Positions 35,410 through 46,605 of a stretch of 64,000 bases of DNA are shown in pieces (the first letter of the stretch is position 1; each line of letters opens with the position of its first letter). The notes beneath the pieces are model-generated. The model was not told the origin of the DNA. It did not search any database and was given only the letters and a program-made list of their open reading frames with translations. Made by a program: the position numbers and the translations under genes. The DNA lies in assembly GCA_039720395.1 (NCBI GenBank), contig CM077832.1, positions 31,121,316 through 31,185,315 on the forward strand, written 5' to 3'. This DNA is from Liquidambar formosana (Eukaryota > Streptophyta > Magnoliopsida > Saxifragales > Altingiaceae).

Positions 35410-38400
35410 AAGCTGCTATCAGGTAGGCCAAGGTCTTCTTCTTCATGGATCTCCGCAACGACACTACATTCAAGGTACCAATTCAGGAGTGGCAAGGTAG
35501 CATGGCTAATGGACGAACCCTGGAGTTCTTCAATGGTCGAGTCTTCCATGATGAGGATCATGTCTTGGAACATTTCAGTCATAGCCCCTGCATCAAGGTT
35601 CTCTGCCCAGTCCTCCTCTTTCTTTTCCCAGAACTCATCATTGATGGCATCATCATCCACCATTTCAGCTGTGATTGGATACCATTCGGTGAAGAAGATT
35701 TCAAAACCCGGAACTCGGATCTTGGTAGCTTGGTCAAAGGTGGGCTCTGGAAACCCGCAATATAGAAAATCATCCCCTTCTTTGACGAAGTAACCATTCA
35801 AAGTAGGTCGATATGGCGAGATCTTCAGGTCTGGCACCCTTCCCTCGGCTTTGGCTCTTACTTTCTCTTTGTTCCTCTTCAGCATTTCCGCATGATCATT
35901 TCTAAAGGGCTCATATCCTAGCCCGAAGGTGTATGAGGTGACACGGCTTTGAATAGACGTAGGGATCCCTTGTTGGTGACGCCCTAGCCCCATGCCTGGA
36001 AAGAAACTCATCTTTCTCATTATTTCACCGACGTGCAAGTTGCCATGGGGGCAAAAGTCCAAGGGTATTAATTCACCCTTTTCGAGCTCTTTTTCAATGC
36101 ATTGGACATAGTCAAACCCAGATAGCGGTATCGCTGCTGATTCAGGTTGTATCTCACATATAGGCACACCTGCGAGTTTCAATTCATAGTCCCCTTGAAG
36201 TGTTACTATGGCTCCTTCATAAGAAAACTTCACCTTTTGATGGAGTGAAGATGGCACAGCCCCAGCAGGATGGATCCAAGGTCGGCCCAACAACAAGTTG
36301 AAACATGACGGCACATCCAACACTTGGAATTCTACCCTAAATTCAGTGGGTCCCATGATAAGAGGCAAAGTAACTACCCCTATTACTTCTCGGCGGGTGT
36401 TGTCATAAGCTCTTACGGTCTGCCCAGATGGCGTGAAATCAGTGGGTCCCAAACCCAAAACAGTGGCAGTTCGGAGAGGACATACATTCAGTGCGGACCC
36501 ATTGTCGATAAGAACGGTGGGAACCTTCTTCCCCATAGTGTCAACGGTCACATAGAGAGCTTGAGAATGGCTCGGCCCGCTTTTAGGTAGGTCTACATCG
36601 GTGAACACGATGGTTGAGTTCTTGGGAGTTGGATTCACCAAATGTACCAATCCCTCGGGGGATGTGTCAACAGGCACTTGTATCTGATTCAACAGTTTCA
36701 ACATGGTCTGTCTGTGCTTATGCGAGGCCATGAGCAAGCCCCAAATAGTAATGTTGGCATTGGTCTTCTTCAGCTGCCTAAGCACTTCATCCTCTTCTTC
36801 TTGTAAGCTAGGACGCCTCTGCCCTTCCAAATCTTCCAAGGGATTTTCAGATTCTAGGTGGGGGGGCTTGAAATGACGACCCCCTCTGGTTATATGGTCC
36901 AACTCATCATCGCTAGCCCATATGTCATGGACTTCCTCGGAGTCATTCATTAAGTCATCCCATTCTATCATGTCAATGCTCTCCATTTCTGTCGGCAAGT
37001 CATCCCAACCTGAAGGGACTATCGGCTCATCTGATATCGGACTTGGGCTTGAGTACAGCACATAGTAATCATATTTCCCCGACGCTTCACCTAATAGGCC
37101 AACCTGAGGATCCCCTGCTTCATATCTTTCTTTCAGCTCTTGTTGGATAGATTTCTTTGGCAACAACAAAACCTTTTGGTCAATGAGGTCTTGGATGATC
37201 TTCTTTAGTATAGAACAAGCCTCGGTGTCATGGCCGGGTGCACGATGGTATTGGCAATATTGGTGAGGGATTGATGGTCTTGGCTTTGGTGGAAGTGGCA
37301 TGATAAGGCTGTTATTGCGGCAAATGGTGAAGAGACGGGTTAAGGTCATGGGGAGCGGAGTGTATTGTCTTATGGGATGGCGAGGGCGAGAGGATTCAAC
37401 CCCAATGGCATTTATGGTGTTAGGTGGGGGTGTGTTGTTGTGTGATGGGAGAGGATTACGGGTGACATTTGGACGGGTTGGTGGTGAAATGACTTGCTTG
37501 TCAATGAGGTCTTGGACTTGGTGGCGAAGGCGAATACAGCGATTGGTGGCATAGCCTTTGGATTGGTGGTACTTGTAGTACTCATTCTCATTGTAGCTCT
37601 TGGGTAAGGGATTTGGTGGAGGTCTTGGGTCGAGTGGCTTCAATAGGTCACGACTTATGAGCTTTTCAAGGACTCTTTCGAGTGGCATGAATAGGTCAGT
37701 GAATTGGCGAGGTGGGTTGACATCATTGAGAGAAAAGGGTTGGATTGGTTGAGTTATGGTGTTGACCTCGGCATTGTTCTTCCCAGTAAAGTTTGTATTG
37801 CGACTCCTCACTTCCTCAGTCTTGATTGTCCCATCATTGATAGCATCTTCAACCTGCGTGCCAGCCCCAATGAGAGCTTTGAAATTCGGGAAATAGTGGG
37901 CAAATAGGTGCTTGTGATACACGGGCAGCAGGTTCTTAACCACTAACTGAATTTGGTCCTCCTCATTCGGCCTATCCGTCATTCTCGACGCCTTTTGTCT
38001 CCACCTTGTAATGTAAGCGGAGAAAGTTTCATAAGCCCCTTGCTTGGTAGTTTCTAGGTCCCTTCGAGTAACGTCCACCTCTGTGTTATACTTGTAGTGC
38101 TCTGAAAACTCATTGCATATGTCTTCCCAAGTCCGGGTTCTATTCTCATCTAAGGATAAGAACCATTTCAAAGCAGAAGTGGCCAAGGTTTCATGGAACA
38201 TTTGAGTTAAAAGCTCGTCAGTAGCCCCTCGAGGGTGCATAGCTCTCACGTACATCTTCAAATGAGTCTTAGGGCAACCCGTCCCATCGAACATTTCTAA
38301 CTTCGGCATCTTGAATTGTAGTGGAATACGAGCCGTTGGAAACAGGGATAGAGTCCGCACATCGACCATGTCATCAGCCCTGCGAATCCCTTTTATGGTT

Positions 38401-38432
38401 CTCTCCAAAGCTTCTACCTTGCTAGCTAACAT
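35406..38432 (-). CDS. Retrotransposon gag-protease
   Basis: A 1008-residue open frame. Residues 40-200 are the gypsy gag core (ALKWFLSLDENRTRTWEDIC). Two histidine/cysteine motifs follow, the clearest being CX2HX4HX4C at about 392-405 (CQYHRAPGHDTEAC). The aspartic protease lies at about 625-740 with IDNGSALNV at 642-650; DNG instead of D(S/T)G is, as far as I know, common in this lineage. A G-patch follows at about 804-845 (FFPGMGLGRHQQG). Gag forms the particle; the protease cuts the polyprotein. The frame ends at TAG (35406-35408), directly beside the candidate splice donor, so in a spliced transcript this stop would be removed. Confidence 0.92.
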   Translation of the reverse strand: MLASKVEALERTIKGIRRADDMVDVRTLSLFPTARIPLQFKMPKLEMFDGTGCPKTHLKMYVRAMHPRGATDELLTQMFHETLATSALKWFLSLDENRTRTWEDICNEFSEHYKYNTEVDVTRRDLETTKQGAYETFSAYITRWRQKASRMTDRPNEEDQIQLVVKNLLPVYHKHLFAHYFPNFKALIGAGTQVEDAINDGTIKTEEVRSRNTNFTGKNNAEVNTITQPIQPFSLNDVNPPRQFTDLFMPLERVLEKLISRDLLKPLDPRPPPNPLPKSYNENEYYKYHQSKGYATNRCIRLRHQVQDLIDKQVISPPTRPNVTRNPLPSHNNTPPPNTINAIGVESSRPRHPIRQYTPLPMTLTRLFTICRNNSLIMPLPPKPRPSIPHQYCQYHRAPGHDTEACSILKKIIQDLIDQKVLLLPKKSIQQELKERYEAGDPQVGLLGEASGKYDYYVLYSSPSPISDEPIVPSGWDDLPTEMESIDMIEWDDLMNDSEEVHDIWASDDELDHITRGGRHFKPPHLESENPLEDLEGQRRPSLQEEEDEVLRQLKKTNANITIWGLLMASHKHRQTMLKLLNQIQVPVDTSPEGLVHLVNPTPKNSTIVFTDVDLPKSGPSHSQALYVTVDTMGKKVPTVLIDNGSALNVCPLRTATVLGLGPTDFTPSGQTVRAYDNTRREVIGVVTLPLIMGPTEFRVEFQVLDVPSCFNLLLGRPWIHPAGAVPSSLHQKVKFSYEGAIVTLQGDYELKLAGVPICEIQPESAAIPLSGFDYVQCIEKELEKGELIPLDFCPHGNLHVGEIMRKMSFFPGMGLGRHQQGIPTSIQSRVTSYTFGLGYEPFRNDHAEMLKRNKEKVRAKAEGRVPDLKISPYRPTLNGYFVKEGDDFLYCGFPEPTFDQATKIRVPGFEIFFTEWYPITAEMVDDDAINDEFWEKKEEDWAENLDAGAMTEMFQDMILIMEDSTIEELQGSSISHATLPLLNWYLECSVVAEIHEEEDLGLPDSSL

Positions 38433-38531
38433 GGAATCACTGCTAGTACCTTTCCCCTTGGCTTCCCCTTCTAGGTTGGTGACCTCAGGTTTCGAGCTAC
38501 TTTCCCCCCTTGTCTTGGTGTTCTCATTGGA

Positions 38532-38810
38532 TTAAGGTCCCTCTTCGGTGCCAGCCCCATGAGGTATACCCGAGGAATGGGCCTTAGAGCCATTTTGTTC
38601 AAGATCCGCCATCTTCTGTTGGTTCTCTTGAGCCATTTTCAATGCGGTATCGGATGTCTCGGCGGTATGGTCAAGCTTGGCCATGATGGCTTTCAAGTAA
38701 GCCTCAAGGTCAAAGTGCCCCTCACTAGTTCTTTCGTCGGCCATGTCTGTCTGATGGGTAGGCTCAACACTCACTAGACGCCCTTGTGGATTGCGGATCC
38801 AAGCCAGCAC
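38532..38810 (-). CDS. Retrotransposon gag, N-terminal segment ending in a nonsense codon
   Basis: 92 residues in the same frame as gag-protease. The likely gag start is the Met of MADERTSEGHFDLEAYLKAI (about 38744); a Met at 38808-38810 is also possible. The helix-rich piece ends at TAA (38532-38534), after which the frame stays open into 38432. A CAA-to-TAA change would explain it. The intervening 99 nt (38433-38531) encode a polar linker. Confidence 0.75.
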   Translation of the reverse strand: MLAWIRNPQGRLVSVEPTHQTDMADERTSEGHFDLEAYLKAIMAKLDHTAETSDTALKMAQENQQKMADLEQNGSKAHSSGIPHGAGTEEGP

Positions 38811-39600
38811 GTCTATGGATAGAAAAGTTTTAACCTTTAGCCTAAGGACTTGTCCTAAACCTCCATATTTTCCTTAATGAACTCGGTCTCTACACCATGT
38901 TCAATTAATTCATTCCTTTTATCCAATTACCTTTACAGGGATCATGGATTAAGGGTATGTTTTAAAAAATAGGGCATAGAGTCCTTCAACTAGGTCTAAT
39001 TAATCCCCTAGGACTAGCACATCACAAACATAGCTTTACATCCTATTTCCTTAATTTATTCCTCCTAACCCATGGCCTTAACGAAGGCTAGGGTTTAAAG
39101 GTCTATGTTAAGGGCATAAGATATAAAGCCTCACACCACAAACACGGCATAGCATCATTACAAACAATTGTGGGTGCATAAAGGTGAGACCGTAGTGTCC
39201 TACAAGTCTGTCTATATGGACTAATGATAAGGGTAGGCTAGGGTCCTTCACTTGCTTGAGCAATCCTTATACCTAACCACATGTGGCATCAGGAACGCCG
39301 TGTGGGTCCAGCAGTACGTGATTAACTCATTTAATATACCCAAGGGCAAGCCCAAGGGTACTAGGCAAGAGAGGTTGATAGCTTTCGCCCCAACACATGG
39401 AATCAGGAAAACCAAGGTTGAGACTAGGCCGATCGTTGGCAAGGATACATCGAGGGACATCGATCCTAGCATGCAAGAGTTTGCGCACACAATGCAATAA
39501 ATGAAAGCACACAATCAAGCGGATGCAATGTGATTGATTTTAATTAAACATAAGAAATTAACTTAGCCCAATTAAACTTTATAGAGTCTAGCCCACAACT
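38811..39600 (-). other. Retrotransposon 5' leader
   Basis: About 790 nt between the primer-binding site and gag. Small ORFs here overlap on both strands (for example 39252-39500) and have no recognisable domain. Confidence 0.6.
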
Positions 39601-39618
39601 TCCCCAGTGGAGTCGCCA
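39601..39618 (-). other. Primer-binding site
   Basis: Minus-strand TGGCGACTCCACTGGGGA starts 3 nt after the end of the 5' LTR. It begins TGG, complementary to a tRNA CCA end; a tRNA-Arg primer is what I would expect for Tat/Ogre elements. Confidence 0.7.
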
Positions 39619-39621
39619 AAC

Positions 39622-42245
39622 TGTGAACCCCGGAAATTGGGCCCACAAGGGATTGAAAGAAAATGGATTTGAAAAAGAAAAAGGAAAGGAGTCGCCACCT
39701 TATTTTTTAAAGGAAACAAGGAAAACCCTAAAAATAGTTTGTTTTAGGAAAACAATTTGAATGACTCCATAAAAAAGGAAAGGCAAAAACCAATCTTTTG
39801 AAAACCAAAGAAATCGGGGATTCGGAGGCTAAGTTATGACATGGGAAGGTTCTAGGCAAAGCCTATAGGCACCCATGTCACCCTTTCGGTCTCTCAGTTC
39901 ATTTGGGCTAAATCAAGATCTTTCCATACAAAAATCAGCAAGTATATCATCACAAGAATTGCATGCATATCATATATTTCATTCATCCATCCATGCATAA
40001 TAAGCACATAAAAACAGAAAAAGAAAAAAAGAAAACAAAAACAAAAATAAACCTAGGATGCTTGGATCCTAGAACGGACTTGAGCCTCACGAAGAGCGCC
40101 TACGTACCATGCAACGAAATACATGGATCAAAGTCCACGTAGTTCGATTAGAACTAAGGTTAAATCCTAATACAAACCTATGGTAAAAACCCTAGGTTTC
40201 CTTATTTGATCAAAAGAGAATTGATAGAAAGTTTGATTTTAGGAAAGAAATCCACAAAATGGAAACCTTAATAAAAACCAGAATTTTGTTTATGAAGGAA
40301 ACCTCTAATTAAACCATAGGATCATATTAAAAATTAACCCTAGATAGGGAGAAGAGAATGAGTTAAGGAAGAAAGGTGAATTGGGGCACCTTCACACCCA
40401 CTTACCTGAGCGCAATTAGCTCCAAGCATTAGCTATTTCAGACATAAGCAGCCCTATTTGCCATAGGACAAATACCACACCTATTTGCACCCTTACAAGT
40501 GCTCAAAACCATGCAAAAACACTAACATGCAAATCTGGATAGAATAGTATTATGACCTAAAATCATCCACTAAGCATGCCAATAGCAAAAACAGCGAACA
40601 ATAATAAGTCCTAACATATTCCTAGAACCATATCATGCATAAAAACCCTAAAACATACTAACATGCATGCAAAACTATCATGTTTACTCCATATGAAAAA
40701 CATATACAGCAAACACGAAGAAAAACCAAATAAAAAAGTCTACTTTATCATGCTATATGAAAACAAACACGAAACAATGACTCTAAAACCCTAAACTCAC
40801 AAATATGCTTAAAAACCCACAAGACATACTTTAATCATGCTAAAACCAAGCTAAACAGAAATTATATCATGCATATTAACTAACTAAAGCAATATAACAT
40901 GATGAAAATCCTAACTCTAACATGCAATGACACTAATCCTAGCACAAGGACAATAGGAGCACAAGAATCATAACTATGCATTAAAAACCTAAAGGACAGC
41001 CCTAAAGCATGCTAAACAGTAGATAAAAAATAGATATTCCATGTATATTAACTAGCTAGAGTGTTAATACATGATAAAAAGGCTACCTTTAACATGCAAT
41101 AAGCCTAACCCATATGAAAACCTAGTTTAAGCTTGAATAGAGAAGGAGAATACCTTAGGAAGGGCCTTCCCTTGTGTTTGTAATTGTTCGTGGCTCCTCA
41201 AGTCTTTAGAGTGAATCAAACCAACACGAATCCTCCTCTTTGTCAAAGTGGTATCACAGCAAAGAGATCAAAACTCACTCAACTTTGAAAAGAAAATAGA
41301 AAACAAAAAGAGAACAAGAGAAAAGAAAAGTGATTTTCGTCACTTTGCAGCAGCAGCAACTTCAATCGCGTTGTTGGGTATGAAAACGTTGGATTTGGAC
41401 AAAGCTTGTGAAATACAAAGTTGTAGAGAATTGAATTATCTTTCTAACAAGACCAATTTCATCAAATTCTGACTTCGGATGAAAAAGTTATGATTAAAAT
41501 ACGACTGCTGGTTTTCAGAAAATCTGCTGCTGAATTATGACGAATTTCACTCCCCCCAAACCCTCTTCTCTTCCCCCTTGTTTAAAGACATTAAGAGAGT
41601 AGTTATAGCTGAAATATGGAGTTTCCCTTTCCTTCCTGGACTAGGTTTCCTTGGAGAATAATCAAAAGGTATTTTATAATGATAAAAGACTTCTAATCTG
41701 AATAGGAAAAGGAAATTGTCTTTTATAAAAATTGGGAGACTGACCGCTAACACGCATGCACATGTATCGTATGTGCGTACACACACTCATCACATACGTA
41801 CACGTGTTAGTGTCATGATAAAAATGGCTAATTTAATAAAATAATTTTCTTTTCATTTTAACCAAAAATCTCATGCTGTGATTCCCACTAATTCTTCAAG
41901 GATAATCCGTAAATAACCACACTAAACTCATCATCAGGGCCACGGGACTTAAGATGACAACCGGTACAAAATTGAACCTAGAAATACCTCATATGCATCC
42001 ATATGAACTCCAATTGACAATTTGGAGATCATTCCAAGGTCAAATGAAAAGTTTGGGACTTAAAAGACGATTATGCCCCTCAAGTCACAAAAGCTCTTAT
42101 TATCCCTCAAGATCAACTCCAATTTGAACCAAAATTCATATCCATTGTCCTTGTGACTAATGCAAGTGACTAGACTCAAAAACAAAACAAAAACATGCAT
42201 GAAATGATGAGCCCTAGTAAGGTGGTGCAAAAATGGGGTGTGACA
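39622..42245 (-). repeat. 5' LTR of the Tat/Ogre-like element
   Basis: 2624 bp, near-identical to 25227-27852. It ends against the target duplication CCCTC at 42246-42250. Confidence 0.92.
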
Positions 42246-42315
42246 CCCTCAAATTGCCTTCTTGTAGGAGCCCTTGAGATGTCGCCGTTAATAAATCCTT
42301 GACTTGTGACACCGC

Positions 42316-45300
42316 TGTGAACCCACGAAAAAGCGCGGCGCCCACAAGGGATTTGGCGAAAGAATTTATTGTATGGGATATAGGTGTAGTCAAAGACAAC
42401 AAACAAAAAGGAATCGCCACCTCATTTTTTAGGGAAAAGAGAAAAACCACAAAAATGTTTTATTTTCAAAACCACATGACTCCATTAAAGGAAAAGCAAA
42501 GTCTTTGAAACCAGAAAATTAGATTCGGGGGCTAAGTTACGACGTGGGAAGGTTCTGAGCAAAGCCCATAGGCACCCACATCGCCCGAGTTGGTCTCTTA
42601 ATTTGATTGGGCTAACTTAATATCTTTTTCACTTAAATATCAACATATATCATCACAAGGCAGCATGCATAACATATATTCCATCCATCATCCATGCATA
42701 ATCACTCAGATAAAACAAAACAGAAAAAAGAAGAAAAGAAAAGAAAAGCCTAGGATACTTGGATCCTAGAACGGACTTGAGCCTCACGAAGAGCGCCTAC
42801 ATACCATGCAGCGAAATACATGGATCAAAGTCCACGTAGTTCGAACAGAATAGGGTTACAACCTAATACAAACCTATGGTAAATATCCTAGGTTTCCTTA
42901 TTTGAGAATGTATTGAATTAATCCAAAATTGAAAACTTCCACAAGAGGAAAACCTTGATAGAAAACCAGAATTTTATCAATAAAGGAAACCTTTGATAAT
43001 CACCATATATCCGTATTAAGAAGTAACCCTAGAAAGGAGAAGAGAAAAGAAAGAAGAAGAAAGGTGAATTGGGGCACCTTCAAACCCTACTTACTTGAGT
43101 GCAAAAGCTCCAAGCATTAGCTATTTCAAGCCATAGCGGCCCTATTTGCAATAGGACAAGCATTATACCTGTTTGCACCCTTACAAGTGCACAGAATCAT
43201 GCAAAGAAAGCAATATGCAAATCTGGACAGAACCATGACAAGGCCTAAAATTATCCATTTATCATGCAAACAACAAGAATAATGAATAACTAAGGACTCT
43301 AACTCAATCCTACATGCAATGACTTGACTATCATGCATAAAAAACCTACCAAAGACACACTAGCAAGCATAAGAGACTCCAATAATATCTATAAACATGA
43401 TAACAAAGCATATTCTAACCAAAAAGATGATATTTTATGTAAAATATGAAAATAGACCTTCCTACGGCGAGCTTTCTTAAGCAAAACTATCCTATGATAA
43501 TTTCACGTAAAAAAGTCGTTATGGGGAGGTGCAATCAGCATATCCTACGTAAAATATATATACTAAAACACAATGGAAGTGATTTCATGCTTAAACACAT
43601 CACAGAAGGCTCTCATGCGAAACCTCACTCAACAAAAAGGATAATTATCCTTAGAAAAGGATAATGTCTCCAAAAACCCTATAAACTATACTATATGAAT
43701 GCAAACCTAGCATGATTCAACTATATGCAGCATATATAGAATGACTATGATGAGAAATTACTCAAAAAGCTAAGCTAAGCATGCTGTATGAAACTTGTGC
43801 GAATTCAGGGTTATTGAAACCCTAATTTCACAACCATGCATTAAAACCTATAAAACGACTCTAAGACATGCTCAAATTATCATTCATATCATTCATATCA
43901 TATATATTAACTAACAGGAGCATCAATTCATGATAACTATCACAGCAACCTAAATATGTGAACTATGCATGATTCAAGAAGATAGAAAAGATAATACTTT
44001 CAAATCCTTAGTAAACCAGGGATTATCAAGCATATAAAGCCATAAGTCATCTCAAAATCATTCATACAACATCACACAAGCATTGAATTCAATCCATAAG
44101 AAGAGCTATTTCATGCACTATAACTATCCTAGAAGAAGAAGAAGAAGGAGAAGAAGAGAACTCATGTTCAGCATTAAAGAAGAGTGCTTACCTCTTGTAG
44201 ACTCTTCCTTGTCTTCAAACTTCTTGTTTCCTTGCTTGCTTGGGGTTGAAGAGCCTCCTCTTGATGTCCTTCTAGCTCTCTAAACTCATAGCTCTCTCTC
44301 TCTTTAAGTGTAAAGTGCAATTAACTTCCCCCTATGTGCTGAATATCATGTCCTTTATATAGAGAACTGACCCCATAAACCAATGGCTAAGATTAATTCA
44401 TTAAACAATGATCCTAGGGCTATTAGAGACTCTCTTGGTGCTCAAACAACTCAAACTTACACACTCCTAAGCTCAAACAAGTTGTATTGGCGGAGGAAAC
44501 CGTCAAAAGAGGGAGAGAGGAGTCAGAATTCGAGTTGAGGATGGACTCCTCGGGTGACCAACTAGGCCTGGACGGTTAGCCATCTGGGCTTGGACGGCTG
44601 ACACTTCAGCCCCAGACGGTTACCTGAGGCCTCTCCCTTTCCGCTTCGGTTTTGACTTCTACTTGCTTCAGAAGTCCTAAAATCTTCAAATTAAGTCCGA
44701 TTTGGACGAAATAAAAGCCAAAATGACCGTGTTTCGAAGGGGAACACATTTTTAATCATTTTAGGACAAAATCCTTAACCATGGGTGCATGGTTAGGTTT
44801 TACAAAGGTGGTTAACCATGGTGCTTCACCGTCGCTAAGCTGGGTTTGTACACAAGGTTGAACCGAATGCTTTCCCAATCGAAATTTGATCTTTCTAAAC
44901 ATATCTAGGACATAAATAAAGCCCAATTGAAGTTAAATGAGAGAAAATTGGTTGGGTCTTGTGAGTCAATTTGAGCAAACCAAAAAAGGGTCTTTTAGCC
45001 AACCCGAACCATTACGAGCCGAATTGATCTTAAACCCTTAATTCATGAAATTATACCTATATATAGACTCTATGTACTCATATGAACTCGAGGGAATGAC
45101 TTGGGATTCATCCCAAAGTCAAATGGAAAATATACGGCTTAAAAGATGATTATGCCCTTAAAGTCGCAAAAGTTCTTATTGACTATCGAAATGAATTCCA
45201 AATCATTTCAAAATTCATACGCATGATATTCAACGCCATAGAAACTCAATGCAAAAGACTAGACTAAAAAAGGACTCAAAATCCTACATGAAATGATATG

Positions 45301-45333
45301 TCCTAGCTAAGGTGACAAAAATGGGGTGTGACA
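42316..45333 (-). mobile_element. Solo LTR, related gypsy family
   Basis: 3018 bp from TGTGAACCCACG to GGGGTGTGACA, with a perfect 5-bp target duplication ACCGC (42311-42315 and 45334-45338). Its ends and several internal blocks (GCACCCATGTCACC-like region, GAACGGACTTGAGCCTCACG, CATGCGTGCAT-type tracts) match the LTRs of the full element but the middle has diverged. No internal region remains. Confidence 0.88.
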
Positions 45334-46002
45334 ACCGCCGAGCATATATCCTCATGACACCATCGTGAAAAGCCTTAAGCCATGCTGCCTTGAAGAAACC
45401 CTACCCCTTCATCCTAGAATCGCCACCGCGCACGAGAAGAGTCTATTACGATTTATATTAGGTAAAGCTCCTAGTTTCTTTCTTTCTCTAGCACAGAGAA
45501 GAAACTTAGAAAAGTTACAAAGGTTCAGAAAAGACATTAGAGGAAGGAGCATGCGAAATGGAAGAGGATAGCGCCAAAAAAAAAAATCCAAAATACAGGA
45601 GGCAAAATGCCTGCTAAAATTTTTGTGGAATTGCTCTCTTTTTTTAACGGCGTGTATATTGCATCGTAAATAAGCTAATCTCGGTAAATCAATTATGACG
45701 TACAAAACACGTCGTAAAAAAAAAGTGAAACTCTTGGTAATATATTCGTAGGGTTGCTCAGTTTTTAACGACGTGTAAAGCATGTCGTAAATAAGCATTT
45801 TTCGCTATAGGATTTACAACACGCAAAACACGTCGTAATTGATGTCAAGGACGATGCACTTTCCTTGTATGTCATAAATTGTGTCTATTTAGGGACTTTT
45901 AACGACATGCTAAATAAAAACGTCGTAAAAGATCCATATTAATGGCTTGCAACCATGCAAGTTGTTAATTTCAAGTCGTAAATACTCACTTTTGTTGTAG
46001 TT
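45334..46002. mobile_element. CACTA-like right end with subterminal repeats
   Basis: From about 45635 the TTTAACGACGTGT..GTCGTAAAT type motifs recur in both orientations (near 45646, 45693, 45756, 45810, 45898), as at 19201-19650. The block ends CTCACTTTTGTTGTAGT, whose complement ACTACAACAAAAGTGAG matches the usual CACTACAA.AAA terminus except for the first base. The preceding 300 bp are unrecognised interior sequence. Confidence 0.6.
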
Positions 46003-46192
46003 AATGAATGTGAAAAGAGTATTTAAGTGGGAACTAGAAGAATGAAGAGGTATGCCATATCATCAAACTAGATTTTATATTATAATATAATATAGATTTA
46101 TTATTTTAACCAATTATATGAGGCCACATCACCTCAATGGTAGGGTTAGAGTGAAAATGAAAGAAAGAACAGAATGAATGTGAGGGGCGTGG

Positions 46193-46381
46193 GGCTATAG
46201 GAGAAAAACTTCCATGCAACTATGGCATAGCCATGTGGTGTCACAGGCCAATCTGAGCCAAGTAAAGTAGAATTATCAAAGTATTTTTTGATCCCACAAT
46301 CCCATTTTACTTGACTCTAATTGAATCGTGACACAATGTGGCCCATGTCACAGTTGCATGGAAGTTCTTCTCGAGGCTATA
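46193..46381. mobile_element. MITE upstream of copy B
   Basis: About 190 bp whose ends are inverted repeats: CTATAGGAG ... AACTTCCATGCAACT at the left and AGTTGCATGGAAGTT ... GAGGCTATAG at the right, with GTGTCAC / GTGACAC further in. Confidence 0.65.
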
Positions 46382-46440
46382 GACTAGTACCTGTTGGTGT
46401 CATAAAATGACGTTTGATACTTAATTAGTCATGCAAGTAT
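46382..46440 (+). promoter_or_regulatory. Detached piece of the copy B promoter
   Basis: GTTGGTGTCATAAAATGACG ... TTAATTAGTCATGCAAG matches 5928-5985 in the orphan promoter. The continuation of that homology is at 53690, so about 7.2 kb of transposon sequence was inserted in between. Confidence 0.6.
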
Positions 46441-46605
46441 TTTTTTTAGGTAAATTACATCTATACCCCTGTGTTTACTGCCAAAAACACTGATACCCTA
46501 CTTTCTAAAATTACATTGACACTCCTTGGTCAGAATTACGAATGATTTAACAAAGTTAGCGGCAACACAAAATGATGGAACTACCCCTATTAATTAAACA
46601 CAGTG

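Larger units (their letters stand above)
25227..42245 (-). mobile_element. Complete Ty3/gypsy Tat/Ogre-like LTR retrotransposon (17.0 kb)
   Basis: Complete element in minus orientation with LTRs at 25227-27852 and 39622-42245 and a perfect target duplication CCCTC (25222-25226 and 42246-42250). In element order: 5' LTR, primer-binding site, leader, gag-protease, stop-rich spacer, RT, two RNase H regions, integrase, a long T-tract region, an antisense gene, a tandem repeat array and the 3' LTR. A second (archaeal-type) RNase H, a G-patch after protease, an extra antisense ORF and a repetitive 3' tail are features reported for the Tat/Ogre lineage. By eye the LTRs differ by about seven substitutions and two 1-nt indels, so insertion was recent. 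Confidence 0.92.

Noticed and set aside
35642..38000. Protease active site DNG taken as an inactivating change
   Set aside because: IDNGS is, as far as I know, frequent in proteases of this plant gypsy lineage, so I do not count it as damage.
32638..38777. Several ORFs of 60-106 codons on the + strand within gag-pol
   Set aside because: Antisense shadows of the long gag-pol frame with no domain of their own.
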